Shown: positions 35,319-45,373 of the stretch, one piece after another
Layout of the letters: each line of letters begins with the position of its first letter
Numbering within the stretch: position 1 is the first letter of the stretch
NCBI RefSeq assembly: GCF_035046485.1
Contig: NC_085137.1
Location: 445,660,334-445,724,333, forward strand
DNA: 64,000 bases
Source of the DNA: Aedes albopictus
Taxonomy: Eukaryota > Arthropoda > Insecta > Diptera > Culicidae
Reading direction: 5' to 3'
Position numbers and translations under genes: made by a program
Notes under the pieces: model-generated
What the model saw: the letters and a program-made list of their open reading frames with translations, nothing else
What the model was told of the DNA's origin: nothing
Database searches by the model: none

Positions 35319-35782
35319 GATTCTTTGAGTGTTTTTGCTAGAAATGCTTAAGAAATTCTTCCAAACCATTCAAAGCTTCAGGAACTCCTCCTTTAGAAAT
35401 TCAAATAAAAAATATAAGAATTCTTTCAACAGTTCTAAATTTCTCCAAATTTGGAATTCTTCCAGGGTTTTATACAAAATTCTAAAGGAATACCTTCAAA
35501 GAGGCCTTTAGAAATTCCTCCCAAACATTCGTCAAAATTTTTTCCAAAGATTTCTTTACTAGTTCATCCAATACATTCTCCTGCGATTTCTCCAATGATT
35601 CGTTTAGAATTTATGCAAGTATTCTCTTAGAATTTCATAAATTAATTTCATTCGTTCATTCTTACTTACTTAACTGATTTTTCTACACTGATGTAATTTA
35701 CATAATTACTTCTGCAAGATTTTTTCAAAGATTCTTACACAAATTCCTGCAAGAAGTTCTATAGGAATTCCTCTTGAGATTT

Positions 35783-35943
35783 TTTTTATTTTTAATTATC
35801 TGTATTAACGAGATTTTCAGCCCTCGGCTAGTTGATCTCGGAACCCACACTTTACTTCCCTTCCGAAGGAAGAACCCACATTTTGTGAGTTTGTCGCGAG
35901 TGGGATTCGATCCCAGGTACTCGGCGTTATAGTCAAGTCCTGA
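35783..35943 (-). mobile_element. tRNA-derived SINE, duplicated copy
   Basis: It has the same structure and the same 5' truncation point as the copy at 35160-35318, and both continue into the same neighbouring words ('cctgaggattctttgagtgt'). It is therefore a segmental duplicate, not an independent insertion. Confidence 0.75.
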
Positions 35944-36283
35944 GGATTCTTTGAGTGTTTTTGCTAGAAATGCTTATGAAATTTCTCCAAACCATTCAAA
36001 GCTTCAGGAACTCCTCCTTTAGAAATTCAAATAAAAAATATAAGAATTCTTGCATCAGTTCTAAATTTCTCCAAATTTCTTTAAACATTTTTAGTAATTG
36101 CTTTGTGATTTTTTAGGGAAATTGTTTGTGAAATTCTCTGTTAATCACCTTATTTTAAATTCCTTAGGTAATTCTTTTGAGATTTTTTTCGGCTGTTCCG
36201 TTGTAAATCCTTGGATTTTCATAAAATTTGCAAGAATGTATCTCAAAGAACTTCAAAGCAGGGATGCCATATATACAGATGTA

Positions 36284-36640
36284 CAGGGGATAGACAAAAT
36301 GATCGGGACAGGCAAAATTTTCACTTTACGAAAAATGTCCAACTAGCTGTAACTTTCGAAAAGTGCATCAAATATTCTCAAATTTTTATTGTTAGTTAAT
36401 CAACTAGTTGTGTATCAGTGGTCAAAACTTGGAAAAGATTGGGCTATAAAGATTCTAGAAAAAGGTATTATTATTCGATAGTCAACTTTGAGCTGTTATA
36501 TCTCCGGATTCAATGAACCGAATGCAATGAAATTTTGACCATTTATGACTTATTTAACGAGCTATGAAAAACTTTTGGCTTAACTTAAAATTTTGAAAAT
36601 AGAAGATAATTATATCGGTTGACTATCGGATAATTATTCT
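36284..36640 (+). mobile_element. TA MITE left half (CAGGGGATAGACAAAATGAT)
   Basis: TA is followed by CAGGGGATAGACAAAATGAT and GGGACAGGCAAAATTTT. It matches the left half of the complete element at 60658-61629 closely and in the same order ('caactagttgtgtatcagtg', 'ggattcaatgaaccgaatgc'). The right arm is lost; a SINE starts where the second half should begin. Confidence 0.75.
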
Positions 36641-36643
36641 GAC

Positions 36644-36778
36644 GTGGAGCGGACCTGGTGTGCTGATTAGAATACTTGACTATCACGCCGAGGGCCTGGG
36701 ATCGAATCCCACTCCCGACAAACTCGCTAACTGTGAGTTCTTCCTTCGGAAGGGAAGTAAGGCGTGGGTCTCGAGATG
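36644..36778 (+). mobile_element. tRNA-derived SINE, 5' complete, 3' truncated
   Basis: It starts 'gagcggacctggtgtgctga' and has 'gggcctgggatcgaatccca' (B-box region) and 'cttccttcggaagggaagta', ending at 'gtctcgagatgaa' without the usual tail. Same family as 9338-9485. Confidence 0.7.
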
Positions 36779-37014
36779 AATACTTTTTATAATTACAATG
36801 TCAGCCGGAATCCTCAAAATATCGCAAAAATTTCAAAGTTTATTGCGCGAATCTGATGCCCCTCCGTGCCGGAATTTGTAAGAAACCTATAATGACAGAT
36901 TGAAAATCTTTTTAACATATACTCTTTTTTAATGTCAAACTTGTTTCGAAATTACAATTCATTGGAAAAGGGAGAACTAGCAAAATTATTTCTCCACCGG
37001 CCAAAAGTCATTAC

Positions 37015-37075
37015 TTTTTGTTCCGCGGGCCGCATGAAATGTCCTCGCGGGCCGGATGTGGACTGCCGGTGAAAC
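37015..37075 (+). other. Possible hAT-type terminal scrap
   Basis: 'gcgggccgcatgaaatgtcc' and 'cgcgggccggatgtggac' repeat a CGCGGGCC word, as seen near ends of some hAT-type elements. No boundary is visible. Low confidence. Confidence 0.2.
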
Positions 37076-39420
37076 TTGCAACGGAATGGCTGAAATCCCA
37101 CAGAAGTTACCTGATAAATTTCCAATGGCAATGGCCCAAGGAATTTCGAAAAGTATTGCTGTAGATATTTTAAAAAATAATGAACCTAATCAATTTCGAA
37201 TCTTATTGCCGAGAAATTCTCACAAGAGTTTCCGAATCAAATTCCAAAAGAATTGCCGAAATTGTTCTCAAAAAAAATGTCCAAGAAAATACCAAAAATA
37301 ATATTATTGGTGTTTTCAGATCAAATCCAAAAAAAAAATGCTAAAAGGATTTCCAAAAAAAAAAATTGCCAAAAAAAAGAAATTTCCAGAAGAGTGTTGA
37401 AGTTATTCCCAAAGTGATAACCAGAGGATTTTGCAAACGAGTTGTTAAAAAATAAATAAAAAAAAACAGCGAACTGTTTCTGACGATTTTTTTAAAGAAA
37501 TTTCCAAAAAATGAAAATTTTAAGAAGCTCGTAAAGCCATTGCTGAAGCACTGCCGAGAATTGGTTAAAGAAGCTTCCAAAGGAATTGCCTAACAATTTC
37601 TCAGAAGAATTGCCGCAGAAATTTTCAATGAGACTTCTAACGGAGATCCTAAAAAATTGAACGACGCTTTGCAGGAGTAGTGAACTCAATTATCGACACA
37701 ATAGCTGAGACAGTTTCCAAAAGAATTGCCAATGGTATTTACATAAAATAATCCAGAATGAATTCAGAAAAATAAAATTTCTTAAGGAATTCTCGAAGGT
37801 ATTTCCGAAGGAAATTTTCATAGTTATTGATGAAGGGATTTCCAACTATTTTTGAAGATATTCCGTAACGAATTGCTGCACGGATTTCCAATGTAGTTAC
37901 TGAAAACGAATTAAAACAAATTTACGATGAAATACTTCAGAAATTCTTATAAAAAATGTAAAAATTCACAGAATTTTTTCCAAGAAATTTTTCTGGGATT
38001 ATTTTATTGAATCCTTTCGGTATTCTTTCAATGCTTCCATCAGGAATTTTTCTATTCATACCGTTAAATATATCTTTAGCAATAACACCCGTTCCGTCCG
38101 GATTCACTTCACGAAACTTGTAAAAATGTGTCTTACGATTTCATCAAGCATTTGTTCCAAGTGAGGAACTCCAAGAACTCTTTCTTGGATATTTTTTACG
38201 ATTTATCTAGGAATTACTTCAAGGTCTTCTTTACAAATTCCTCCAAGTTTTCTTCCGAAAATTGCTACAGCGATTGCTTCGGGAACTCCTGCAAGCGTTT
38301 CTGAAGGAATTTCTTCAGCTATATGTATTCACAAGAATTCCATAAAACGTTTCTTAAAGGTTTCCACGAACAATTCCTTTGGGACCACCGCACATAATCA
38401 CTGTAGAAATTTTCCAAAGGAATCTTTTAGGAATTCCTTCGAGTTTTTTTTAGAAATATCTTTAAGAATACCTTTTGCAATGCCTCAAACGGGTTTCCTT
38501 GTAGTCCTTCAAAGGATTCCTTACGTTTACGAATTTGTTCAATCATTTCTTTAGTTATATCTGCAAGGATTTCTTCAGAAATTTCCCCAATAATTGCTGT
38601 AGGAAATCGTCCAAAGATTCCTTAGGCGATTTTTTCAAGTTCTCTTTCATAATTCGTTCAACAATCCATTAACTAATTCTAGATTTAATGTGTTTCTCCA
38701 AGGGTTTTTTTTTCAAGCTATGTTACAATCATGCGTTCAAGGATTTCTCAAAGTTTTCCTTCAGATGAACACATTCATCACCAAAGGATTCCTGCCAGAA
38801 ATTTCTTCAGGGAGTCCTACAGAAACTGTCCCAAGGCCTCCTGCATAAATTCCTCCACGGAAATATATAGCAATTCCTTTGAAGATTATTTTTTAATTGT
38901 TCCAATGAATTTGAGAGGAATTCTTTGGACTTTCCGCCATTGATTTCTTTGAGAAATAATCTACGTATTCCATCATTAGTTTTTCCATAAATCCCTTTGC
39001 TTTTAAAATTTCTTCAGGAATCCTTTGCGTATAACCTCAAAATACTCCTTTGTACTTCTAGTACTTTTTCATAGTACTGTAGTAATCCTTCAAGAATGTC
39101 ATCAAAAATATCTCCAAAATCAACCCAATGATTCTTTCCGAACACATCTTGGAATTAATCTTCATTCTTCCAAAATTTCTTCAGAAATTCCTCCAAAAAA
39201 TCATGCATGTATTTCTACAAGGATTCCTTCGAGAATTCCTCCAATTCATGAAATATATTTTCCATGAGGAACATCTGCCAAATTTCCTCTTGAAGAAAAC
39301 TCTAAAGGAATCTTTGGAGAAGTTCCTTAAGGTTCATCTGAAGGATTCCTTGAAGGACTTCATGACATAATCCTAGAAGGACTTCATGAAGAAATTCGAA
39401 GAAGTTAATAAAAGGACTTC
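37076..39420. repeat. Diverged 12-bp-type array, both orientations
   Basis: From 37.08 to about 37.9 kb the words read 'aagaattgccgaaggaattt' (reverse orientation, with an altered unit). From 38.0 kb onwards 'attccttcaaggatttcttc' words run in the forward orientation. Open frames of 60-80 codons here are repeat products. The switch of orientation near 37.95 kb suggests an old inversion or separate arrays. Confidence 0.6.
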
Positions 39421-39599
39421 AAATTTGCCATCTGTGTGCCCATTCCAAAACTCATGATAATCACGAAGGAGCCCCTACTATCTATGAGCAGGTCTGCAAG
39501 TATTGAACATAAACTTTCGCTATTTAACCCTTTGAAGCCGGAATTTTTCCTAGCGTTATGATAAAGTTTATTCTACGTTTCACTGTGGTTTTGGTGGTC

Positions 39600-40380
39600 A
39601 AAAGCATAAAAACGGTAGAATATTATGCAGAATATTTTTTCTGGATATCCTAGGTTATCCAAACTATTTTTGACTTTAGATCCTTAAGTCTACGAGTGTG
39701 ACGGTAACTTCCTTCATTATTTAGAGCTACGATTTGAAATCTATCATGTCCAGTAAGTCATCTGAAAGGTTAATAGACAGTATCAGATCAGTCGGGATAT
39801 CCTAGGTCATCCAAACTGTTCTTGAATTTAGATCCTAAAAGCTGCGGGTGTAACGGTAACTTCTTTCATTATACAAAGCTACTATTTGTGATCTATCATG
39901 TCCAGTTGGTCTTCTGAAAGGTTAATAGACAATATCAGATTAGTCGGGATACCCTAGGTCATCCAAACTGTTCTTGAGTTTAGATCCTGAAGTCTACGGG
40001 TGTGACGGTGACTTATTTCATTATACAAAGCTACGCTTTGTAATCTATCATGTCCAGTAAGTATTCTTAAGAATTAATAGACTATATCAGATCAGTCGGG
40101 ATATCCTAGGTCATTCAAACTGTTCTTGAGTTTAATCCCTAAAGTCTACGAATGTAACGGTAACTTCTTTCATTACACTATGCTTCGATTTGTAATATAT
40201 CATGTCCAGTAAGTATTCTGAAAGTTCAATAGAGAGTATCAGATCAGTCGGGATATCCTAGGTCATCCAAACTGTTCTTGAGTTTAGATCCTAAAGTTTG
40301 CGGGTGTAACGTTAACTTCTTTCATTAAAAGCTACGATTTGTAATCTATCATGTCCAGTTAGTCTTCTGAAAGTTACAGT
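39600..40380 (+). repeat. 152-bp tandem repeat, five units (left arm)
   Basis: The word CCTAGG inside 'gggatatcctaggtcatcca' occurs at 39649, 39801, 39953, 40105 and 40257, exactly 152 bp apart each time. Conserved blocks are 'tctatcatgtccagtaagt', 'atcagatcagtcgggatat' and 'ctgttcttgagtttagatcc'. Confidence 0.9.
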
Positions 40381-40415
40381 GGTTGTTTTTATCATCTAAG
40401 TTTCATAACAGTATA

Positions 40416-40987
40416 CTGAGGATACTGTTCGTATGTTTTTCATAGTTTACATCTTATGAATCAGTTATTTTTATTTTTTTTCATCATTTCATAGTTCTCG
40501 TACGCTTTTCATACATTGAAAAGCAAAATCCATGAGATTTGTCGTATGAAAAATCTCATAAGAAGCATCGTATGAAAATCATAAGATATGTTATGAAACA
40601 CAATTGCTAAAAAACAACATAAACTTTTATTGGCTTCTAACCACTTCAACTTCCGAAGCGTCGATGAACGTATGAGTAGAGCACGCACTCGCCAACCTTG
40701 ACGTTGCTGGTTCGATTCCAGGTTGCTATTTTTTTTTAAATTTGTGCAAAATAATATTATTTCATAAAAATATGTATGATTGTCATAAGAAATAGTTTCA
40801 GTTTTTATACGTTATAGGTATGATTTTCATACGTGAGTGTTATGAAATTTATACAGTAGCAGTATGACAATAATAGTTGGAGCTTTGAATCCAAAATCAT
40901 AGTTCGTAACTATGGTTTTCGCAAGAAATTCTTGTGGCAAAAAATCATAGTTGATTCGTATGATTTTCTGAGTTGCAGTATCCTCAG
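40416..40987. mobile_element. Inverted-repeat element at the palindrome centre
   Basis: CTGAGGATACTG at 40416-40427 is matched by CAGTATCCTCAG at 40976-40987. The inside is full of 'cgtatgaaaat' and 'attttcatacg' words in both orientations and contains a tRNA-like stretch (40660-40740). No TA or TTAA duplication is evident at its edges ('agtata' and 'cgtagg'). Its position between the two opposing satellite arms may be original or an insertion. Confidence 0.65.
40660..40745 (+). other. tRNA-like segment with poly(T)
   Basis: 'gagtagagcacgcactcg' resembles an A-box/D-arm, and 'tgctggttcgattccaggtt' a T-arm with the TTCGATT loop, directly followed by nine T, a polymerase III stop. The acceptor stem pairs poorly, so this is a tRNA pseudogene or SINE head, not a working tRNA. 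Confidence 0.4.
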
Positions 40988-41049
40988 CGTAGGGAAGTTC
41001 ATATTATCCCAAAAATATATAACAATGCTTATTGTTCCTTTAACTGCTT

Positions 41050-43090
41050 TGGTAAGCACAGTGGATTATGTAATACTACTTAAGGATGTGGAAAAAGCTA
41101 TTATCACAATTGTAGACCTGAAGCTATAGTCTCAAAAGTAGTGTTGTTGATCTGGAATATCTCAAAACTATCTTGAAATGACTCATGATTTTCCGGGGGG
41201 AGTGAGAATAACTACTATTACCATCAAGAGAAAAACTTCAGGATAGTTTGGACGACCCTCAATGTCCCTCAATAATATATAGTAGACGTCAGGTCGATCC
41301 AGTCATCGAGATTGATTATGAAACGTTATTCAGTATGTCAGATATAGGGAATCGTGCCACTTGGGCGGTAGCTTCTATATTTCGTCTGTTTTCCACTATA
41401 ACTTAGTCAAATTTGAACCAATTGGCACAACTTTTGGAATGTGGTGAGATAGGTATAGCATCTACCCGTGTACAACATCTCAAGTCAATTGGTTCAAAAT
41501 TGACTGAGTTATAGTAGAAAACAGACGAATATAGAAGCCCAAGTGGCGCGATACCCTAGCTGATGTTACAAGTGTAGACCTGAAGTTCTGAACTCAAAAA
41601 TAGTTTGGCTGACCTGGAACATTCTCATAGTGTCTCTTAATGGCATTTGAGTTTTCAAGAACTTCACAGATCTTAGCAGTTTATACTATGCTATTATTTA
41701 TGGTGAAAATACATAAAGTTTAGAGAAGAACTAGCCAAGGCCTGAAAGTCTCTTTAATAAAGACAAATCAATCAAATCAACATAAAGTTTTTCTTGTAGA
41801 TTTGAAGGATTTCATTATAGAGCAGTTTGGACGAACCTGAAAGTCCCAAAGATTCATAATAAAAATATAGACTTCAGATTGGTCCAGTAACCACGGAAAA
41901 ATATGTAACATTACTCAGTATAGCAGATATAGCTGTTGTTACGAGTGTAGACCTGAAATTCTGAACTCCAAGGTAGTTTGGCTGACCTGGATTATCCCTG
42001 TAGTGTCTCTAAATGACATTTGCGATTTCAAGAGCTTCGCGGATCCAAGCAGATTATGCAATGCTATTGTTTATGGTAATAATACATTGAGTTATTCTTG
42101 TAGATTTGAAGGACATCATTATAGGACAGTTTGGACGACCCTGAATGTCCCAAAGGTTTATAATAAGCTAGTAGACTTCAGATTGCTCCAGTAACTATGG
42201 TTGGTTATGCAGCGCTACTCAGTAACAGATACCACACTGTAACGAGTGTAAACCTGAAGTCCTGAACTCCAAGGTAGTTTGGCTGACCTAGAATAGCCCT
42301 GTAGTGTCTCTAAATGACATTTGAGATTTCAAGAGCTTCGCGGATCCCAGCAGATTATGAAATGCTATTATTTATGGTAATAATACATTGAGTTATTCTT
42401 GTAGATTTGAAGGACATCATTATAAAACAGTTTGTTCGACCCTGAATGTCCCAAAGGTTTATAATAAAAAGTAAACTTCAAATTGCTCCAGTAACTATGG
42501 TTGATTATGCAGCGCTATTCAGTATAACAGATACTACACTGTAACGAGTGTAGACCTGAAGTCCTGAACTCCAATGTAGTTTGGCTGACCTAGAATAGCC
42601 CTGTAGTATCTCTAAATGACATTTGAGATTTCAAGATCTTCGCGGAACGAAGCAGATTATGAAATACTATTATTTATGGTGAAAACACATAAAGTTATTC
42701 TTGTAGATTTGAAGGACTTCATTATAGAACAGTTTGGATGACTCTGAATATCCCAAAGATTTGTAATAAGCTAGTAGACTTCAGATTGCTCCAATAGCTA
42801 CGGTTGATTATGTAACGTTTCTCCGTGAAACATATATGGCTAATGTTACAAATATAGACCTGAAGTTCTTAACTTTAAGGTAGTTTGGCTGACCTGGAAT
42901 ATCCCTATAGTGTATCAAAATGACATTGTAGATGTCAAGAGCTGTACGGATACCAGTATGTTATGCTATGCTATTATTTGTGGCGAAAATACATAAAATT
43001 ATTCTGGTAGATTTGAGGGACTTCACTATAGGACATTTTGGAACACTTAGATCCTCCCAGAATATAAAACACCTTTTGATATTCTTGACG
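41050..43090 (-). repeat. ~302-bp dimeric tandem repeat (right arm)
   Basis: 'ggctgacct(a/g)gaat' recurs at 41608, 41981, 42282, 42584 and 42888 (spacing 301-304 bp; the first interval is 373 bp because of a MITE). Each 302-bp unit splits into two related ~151-bp halves, one with 'ttcaagagcttcgcggatcc', the other with 'ttcttgtagatttgaaggac'. Read in reverse, the half with 'ggctgacct' aligns with the 152-bp monomer of the left arm. Confidence 0.85.
41348..41556. mobile_element. 209-bp TA MITE with an internal empty-site control
   Basis: The left end GGGAATCGTGCCACTTGGGC is matched inversely by 'gcccaagtggcgcgataccc'; the arms run on to 'aaccaattg' near the centre. TA lies on both sides (41346-41347, 41557-41558). 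The sister monomer at about 41929-41940 reads 'cagatatagctgttgttacg' without it, which shows the exact empty site. Confidence 0.85.
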
Positions 43091-43369
43091 AAGGCTAAAT
43101 GAATACATATAAACGTAACCCACATCCAAGTTCAGCTTTTAGAACAACTGATATGTCATTATTTCGTTTTTTTTTAAATTTCTTGGTGTTCTTGATGTTC
43201 TAGGTTATTAATGAAGTCCCAAATACAAATATTCCCATTTTTCCCTAATAGAGAACTCAATTTGCAACAACTTTGCTGAAAACAGTATTCTGTTTAATCG
43301 AATGGGTAAATTTATACAGCCGTTTCTATGTTGGGGTCATATATGACCCCTCCGGCTCCAAAGGGTTAG

Positions 43370-43478
43370 AACTTTATTCAAACTAGTGTTGGAAACCTTC
43401 TCTGATTTGGAGGCCTCCTGGATTCTGGGGCCCGGTGCGGACCACACCCTCCGCACCTCCTTGCTACGCCACTGTGGA
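43370..43478 (-). mobile_element. hAT-like end, CAGTGGCGTAGC
   Basis: Read on the minus strand from 43474 it starts CAGTGGCGTAGCAAGGAGGT, a terminus typical of hAT elements, followed by 'gtgcggagggtgtggtccgc'. The rest is cut by the piggyBac-like element. The small minus-strand frame over it is incidental. Confidence 0.5.
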
Positions 43479-43559
43479 AGTATTTCATGGGCGAGCGAAT
43501 GTACCATCAGTTTTCCCCTATGTTCCACATAACCCAGTATTTTGACGTCGCAGTTAGCT

Positions 43560-44789
43560 CAATGGCATAGATATAAACCACTGAACCAGAGGTAACATGC
43601 TGAACCGAATAGTAGTAACAGACATTTACGCAATCTGGGAAACCCATAGTAAAGAGAACGTAATCGATTCCCTGACAGTAATTGCTATGTACTTAGCTGC
43701 AAAAACCCCTGCGCCAACACCCTTCTAAACACGAACCATTATTGCTCCATCAAAACCTGAAGATGCATTTCGATTTGACTCCAGACGTTTAGAATTCTTT
43801 GCACAACAGACAGATAGGCAGGCAGCCGCGTTACATAAGAATAAGTATCAAGCAATTGGATGTTGTGGTTTATTCTACATAAGCAGACTCACCTTTTTTT
43901 CTTCCACTGGAAACCCACGAAGCCATAAATCCACTCGAAGGGAAATGTCACGCCATCTATCTGTGTATTCCCTGGCGCACGTTGACACCGGCATGCATCA
44001 CAGAACACTACACGGTCTTCAAAAAGGGAGGGGGAGAGGGCGCGAATGATTTCTTCTCGATGGCAGGAGGTCCCTGTGGGGGCAATATTTGCACAATTTT
44101 TTTTTTCTCTCTTCACTCTGCACTTCACTTTTATCCCTTTACATGGGCTTGCTATTTGCCCGACAGAATCACCACGGCGATCGACGTCTACGACAACAGC
44201 GACGACGACGACGATGGAGAAGACGGCATGCCGGTTGGTAGCCAAACATTATTACCATACTATTATTGCAAGTGCCCGGGCTGCAGGCTTGATGACGTCG
44301 TCTTCATCACCCGGCCCAGCAACCACCACCCAGTCAATCAATGCGCTGCTGGCTGGCTGTACGCGAGGTTTGTCTGGAAATAAACGAAATGAAGCAAATG
44401 GTGGTCGGTTAGAGCGGGAGTCGTTGGCGCAGGAATTGATTTTCGCCATAAGTCTAACTGGGACCTATGGTTGGGGTTTGCTGTACTGTGTTTCGTAATG
44501 ATATGACCTCTACATGGATTTTGGCGTTGTTTAGTTTAGTTCAGACTGGCATAATATCATACATCTCTGTTGCTACCAAATATTCCGGTTTTGCTAATCT
44601 TAAGATGCAACCAGATTCGAAACCGTGCGAATGAAAATCACAAAGAGAGTGTCTCAGATGAGATGATGATAAAATATAAAGTGAAACATTAACATGGAAC
44701 GCGCTCACCAATTTTGTTCGCACATGCAACAGCGCCGTCCCGTTTCCACCACTTTATTGCATTGACTGCTTTATCGACCGTGCGAAACG
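43560..44789. other. Left flank of the BEL insertion, possible unique DNA
   Basis: A GC-richer stretch (43.9-44.5 kb) with a GAC-type run near 44200. Overlapping frames of 118-150 codons on both strands show low-complexity Thr/Ser/Asp and no domain. Host gene sequence is possible but unsupported. Confidence 0.25.
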
Positions 44790-44794
44790 GATAC

Positions 44795-45329
44795 TGTTCC
44801 GGAGAACAAGAAGCTCTGGGCCGTTTCTTTCAGCAGCTCGCAACTCGATTAGGTTGGTGCGAAAACAGCTTTTAGCTGGAAATATATTTGTTGTATTCAC
44901 AATTCTACCATGTCTTATAATACTCACAATTTTCGGTTTCGAGCGTTTTAGTTCTTCGCTTTTGCCTCAACGTTCTGTCCTTTGTGTAGTTGGTGTGTTT
45001 GTCACAATCTGTGTTATAATTCTAGGTTAAGTCGATGTAACTAGTTTTAAGGAACAACTTACTGTGATATATTTGTGATACAATAGTTTTAGTTTTATGT
45101 GTAGTTCAATTTAACGATAATCTTGAATCCAAATTTTAGCTACAATACAAATTTTAGATTAAGTTCAACAAATTTAGTTTTAATAGGTTTAGCAAATCCA
45201 ATTTCACCTTGCACGTTTCTTTCCGCTGCTTGTCAATGCGACAATAGATTTTGACAAGCTTCTCCCTAATGACAGCTGTCAAAGGGCCTGCCGAAAAGAT
45301 CAAGGGGCCAGTGATGCCAGTTGGTAACA
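44795..45329 (-). repeat. 3' LTR of the BEL/Pao element
   Basis: 535 bp, identical to the other LTR except about two neighbouring bases ('gttttagttcttcg' here, 'gttttaagtcttcg' in the other). In element orientation it starts TGTTACCAAC and ends CTCCGGAACA. Confidence 0.95.
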
Positions 45330-45340
45330 TCCTCCCCCCC
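45330..45340 (-). promoter_or_regulatory. Polypurine tract of the BEL/Pao element
   Basis: In element orientation GGGGGGGAGGA directly precedes the 3' LTR. This is where plus-strand DNA synthesis is expected to be primed. Confidence 0.85.
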
Positions 45341-45373
45341 GTAAAATTGGCCATCGGATCAGTTTTACATATT

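Larger units (their letters stand above)
34800..36240 (+). repeat. Diverged 12-bp-type array with SINEs and a duplication
   Basis: Words like 'ttccaaggattc' and 'aggaactcctcctttagaaa' continue the ATTCCTCCAGGA family. Two SINE copies lie inside, and the block 35160-35460 is repeated 626 bp further at 35786-36086. Confidence 0.65.
39528..43365. mobile_element. Giant non-coding piggyBac-like foldback element
   Basis: The ends are CCCTTTGAAGCCGGA (left) and TCCGGCTCCAAAGGG (right). The left flank is TTAA (39524-39527); the right flank reads TTAG (43366-43369), a one-base decay of TTAA. CCC-type ends at TTAA are the piggyBac hallmark. No transposase is present. The left arm holds five 152-bp monomers; the right arm holds the same monomer in reverse orientation as ~302-bp dimers, so the whole 3.84 kb is an imperfect palindrome. 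Two smaller elements sit inside (40416-40987 and 41348-41556). A truncated second copy is at 28127. Near the right end is the palindrome GGGGTCATATATGACCCC. Confidence 0.75.

Noticed and set aside
40660..40745. Possible tRNA gene
   Set aside because: The T-arm and A-box resemble a tRNA, but the acceptor stem and anticodon arm pair poorly. Listed as tRNA-like only.
43889..44498. Possible gene with overlapping frames of 118-150 codons on both strands
   Set aside because: Low-complexity composition, overlapping frames on both strands and no domain. Left as unresolved flank sequence.
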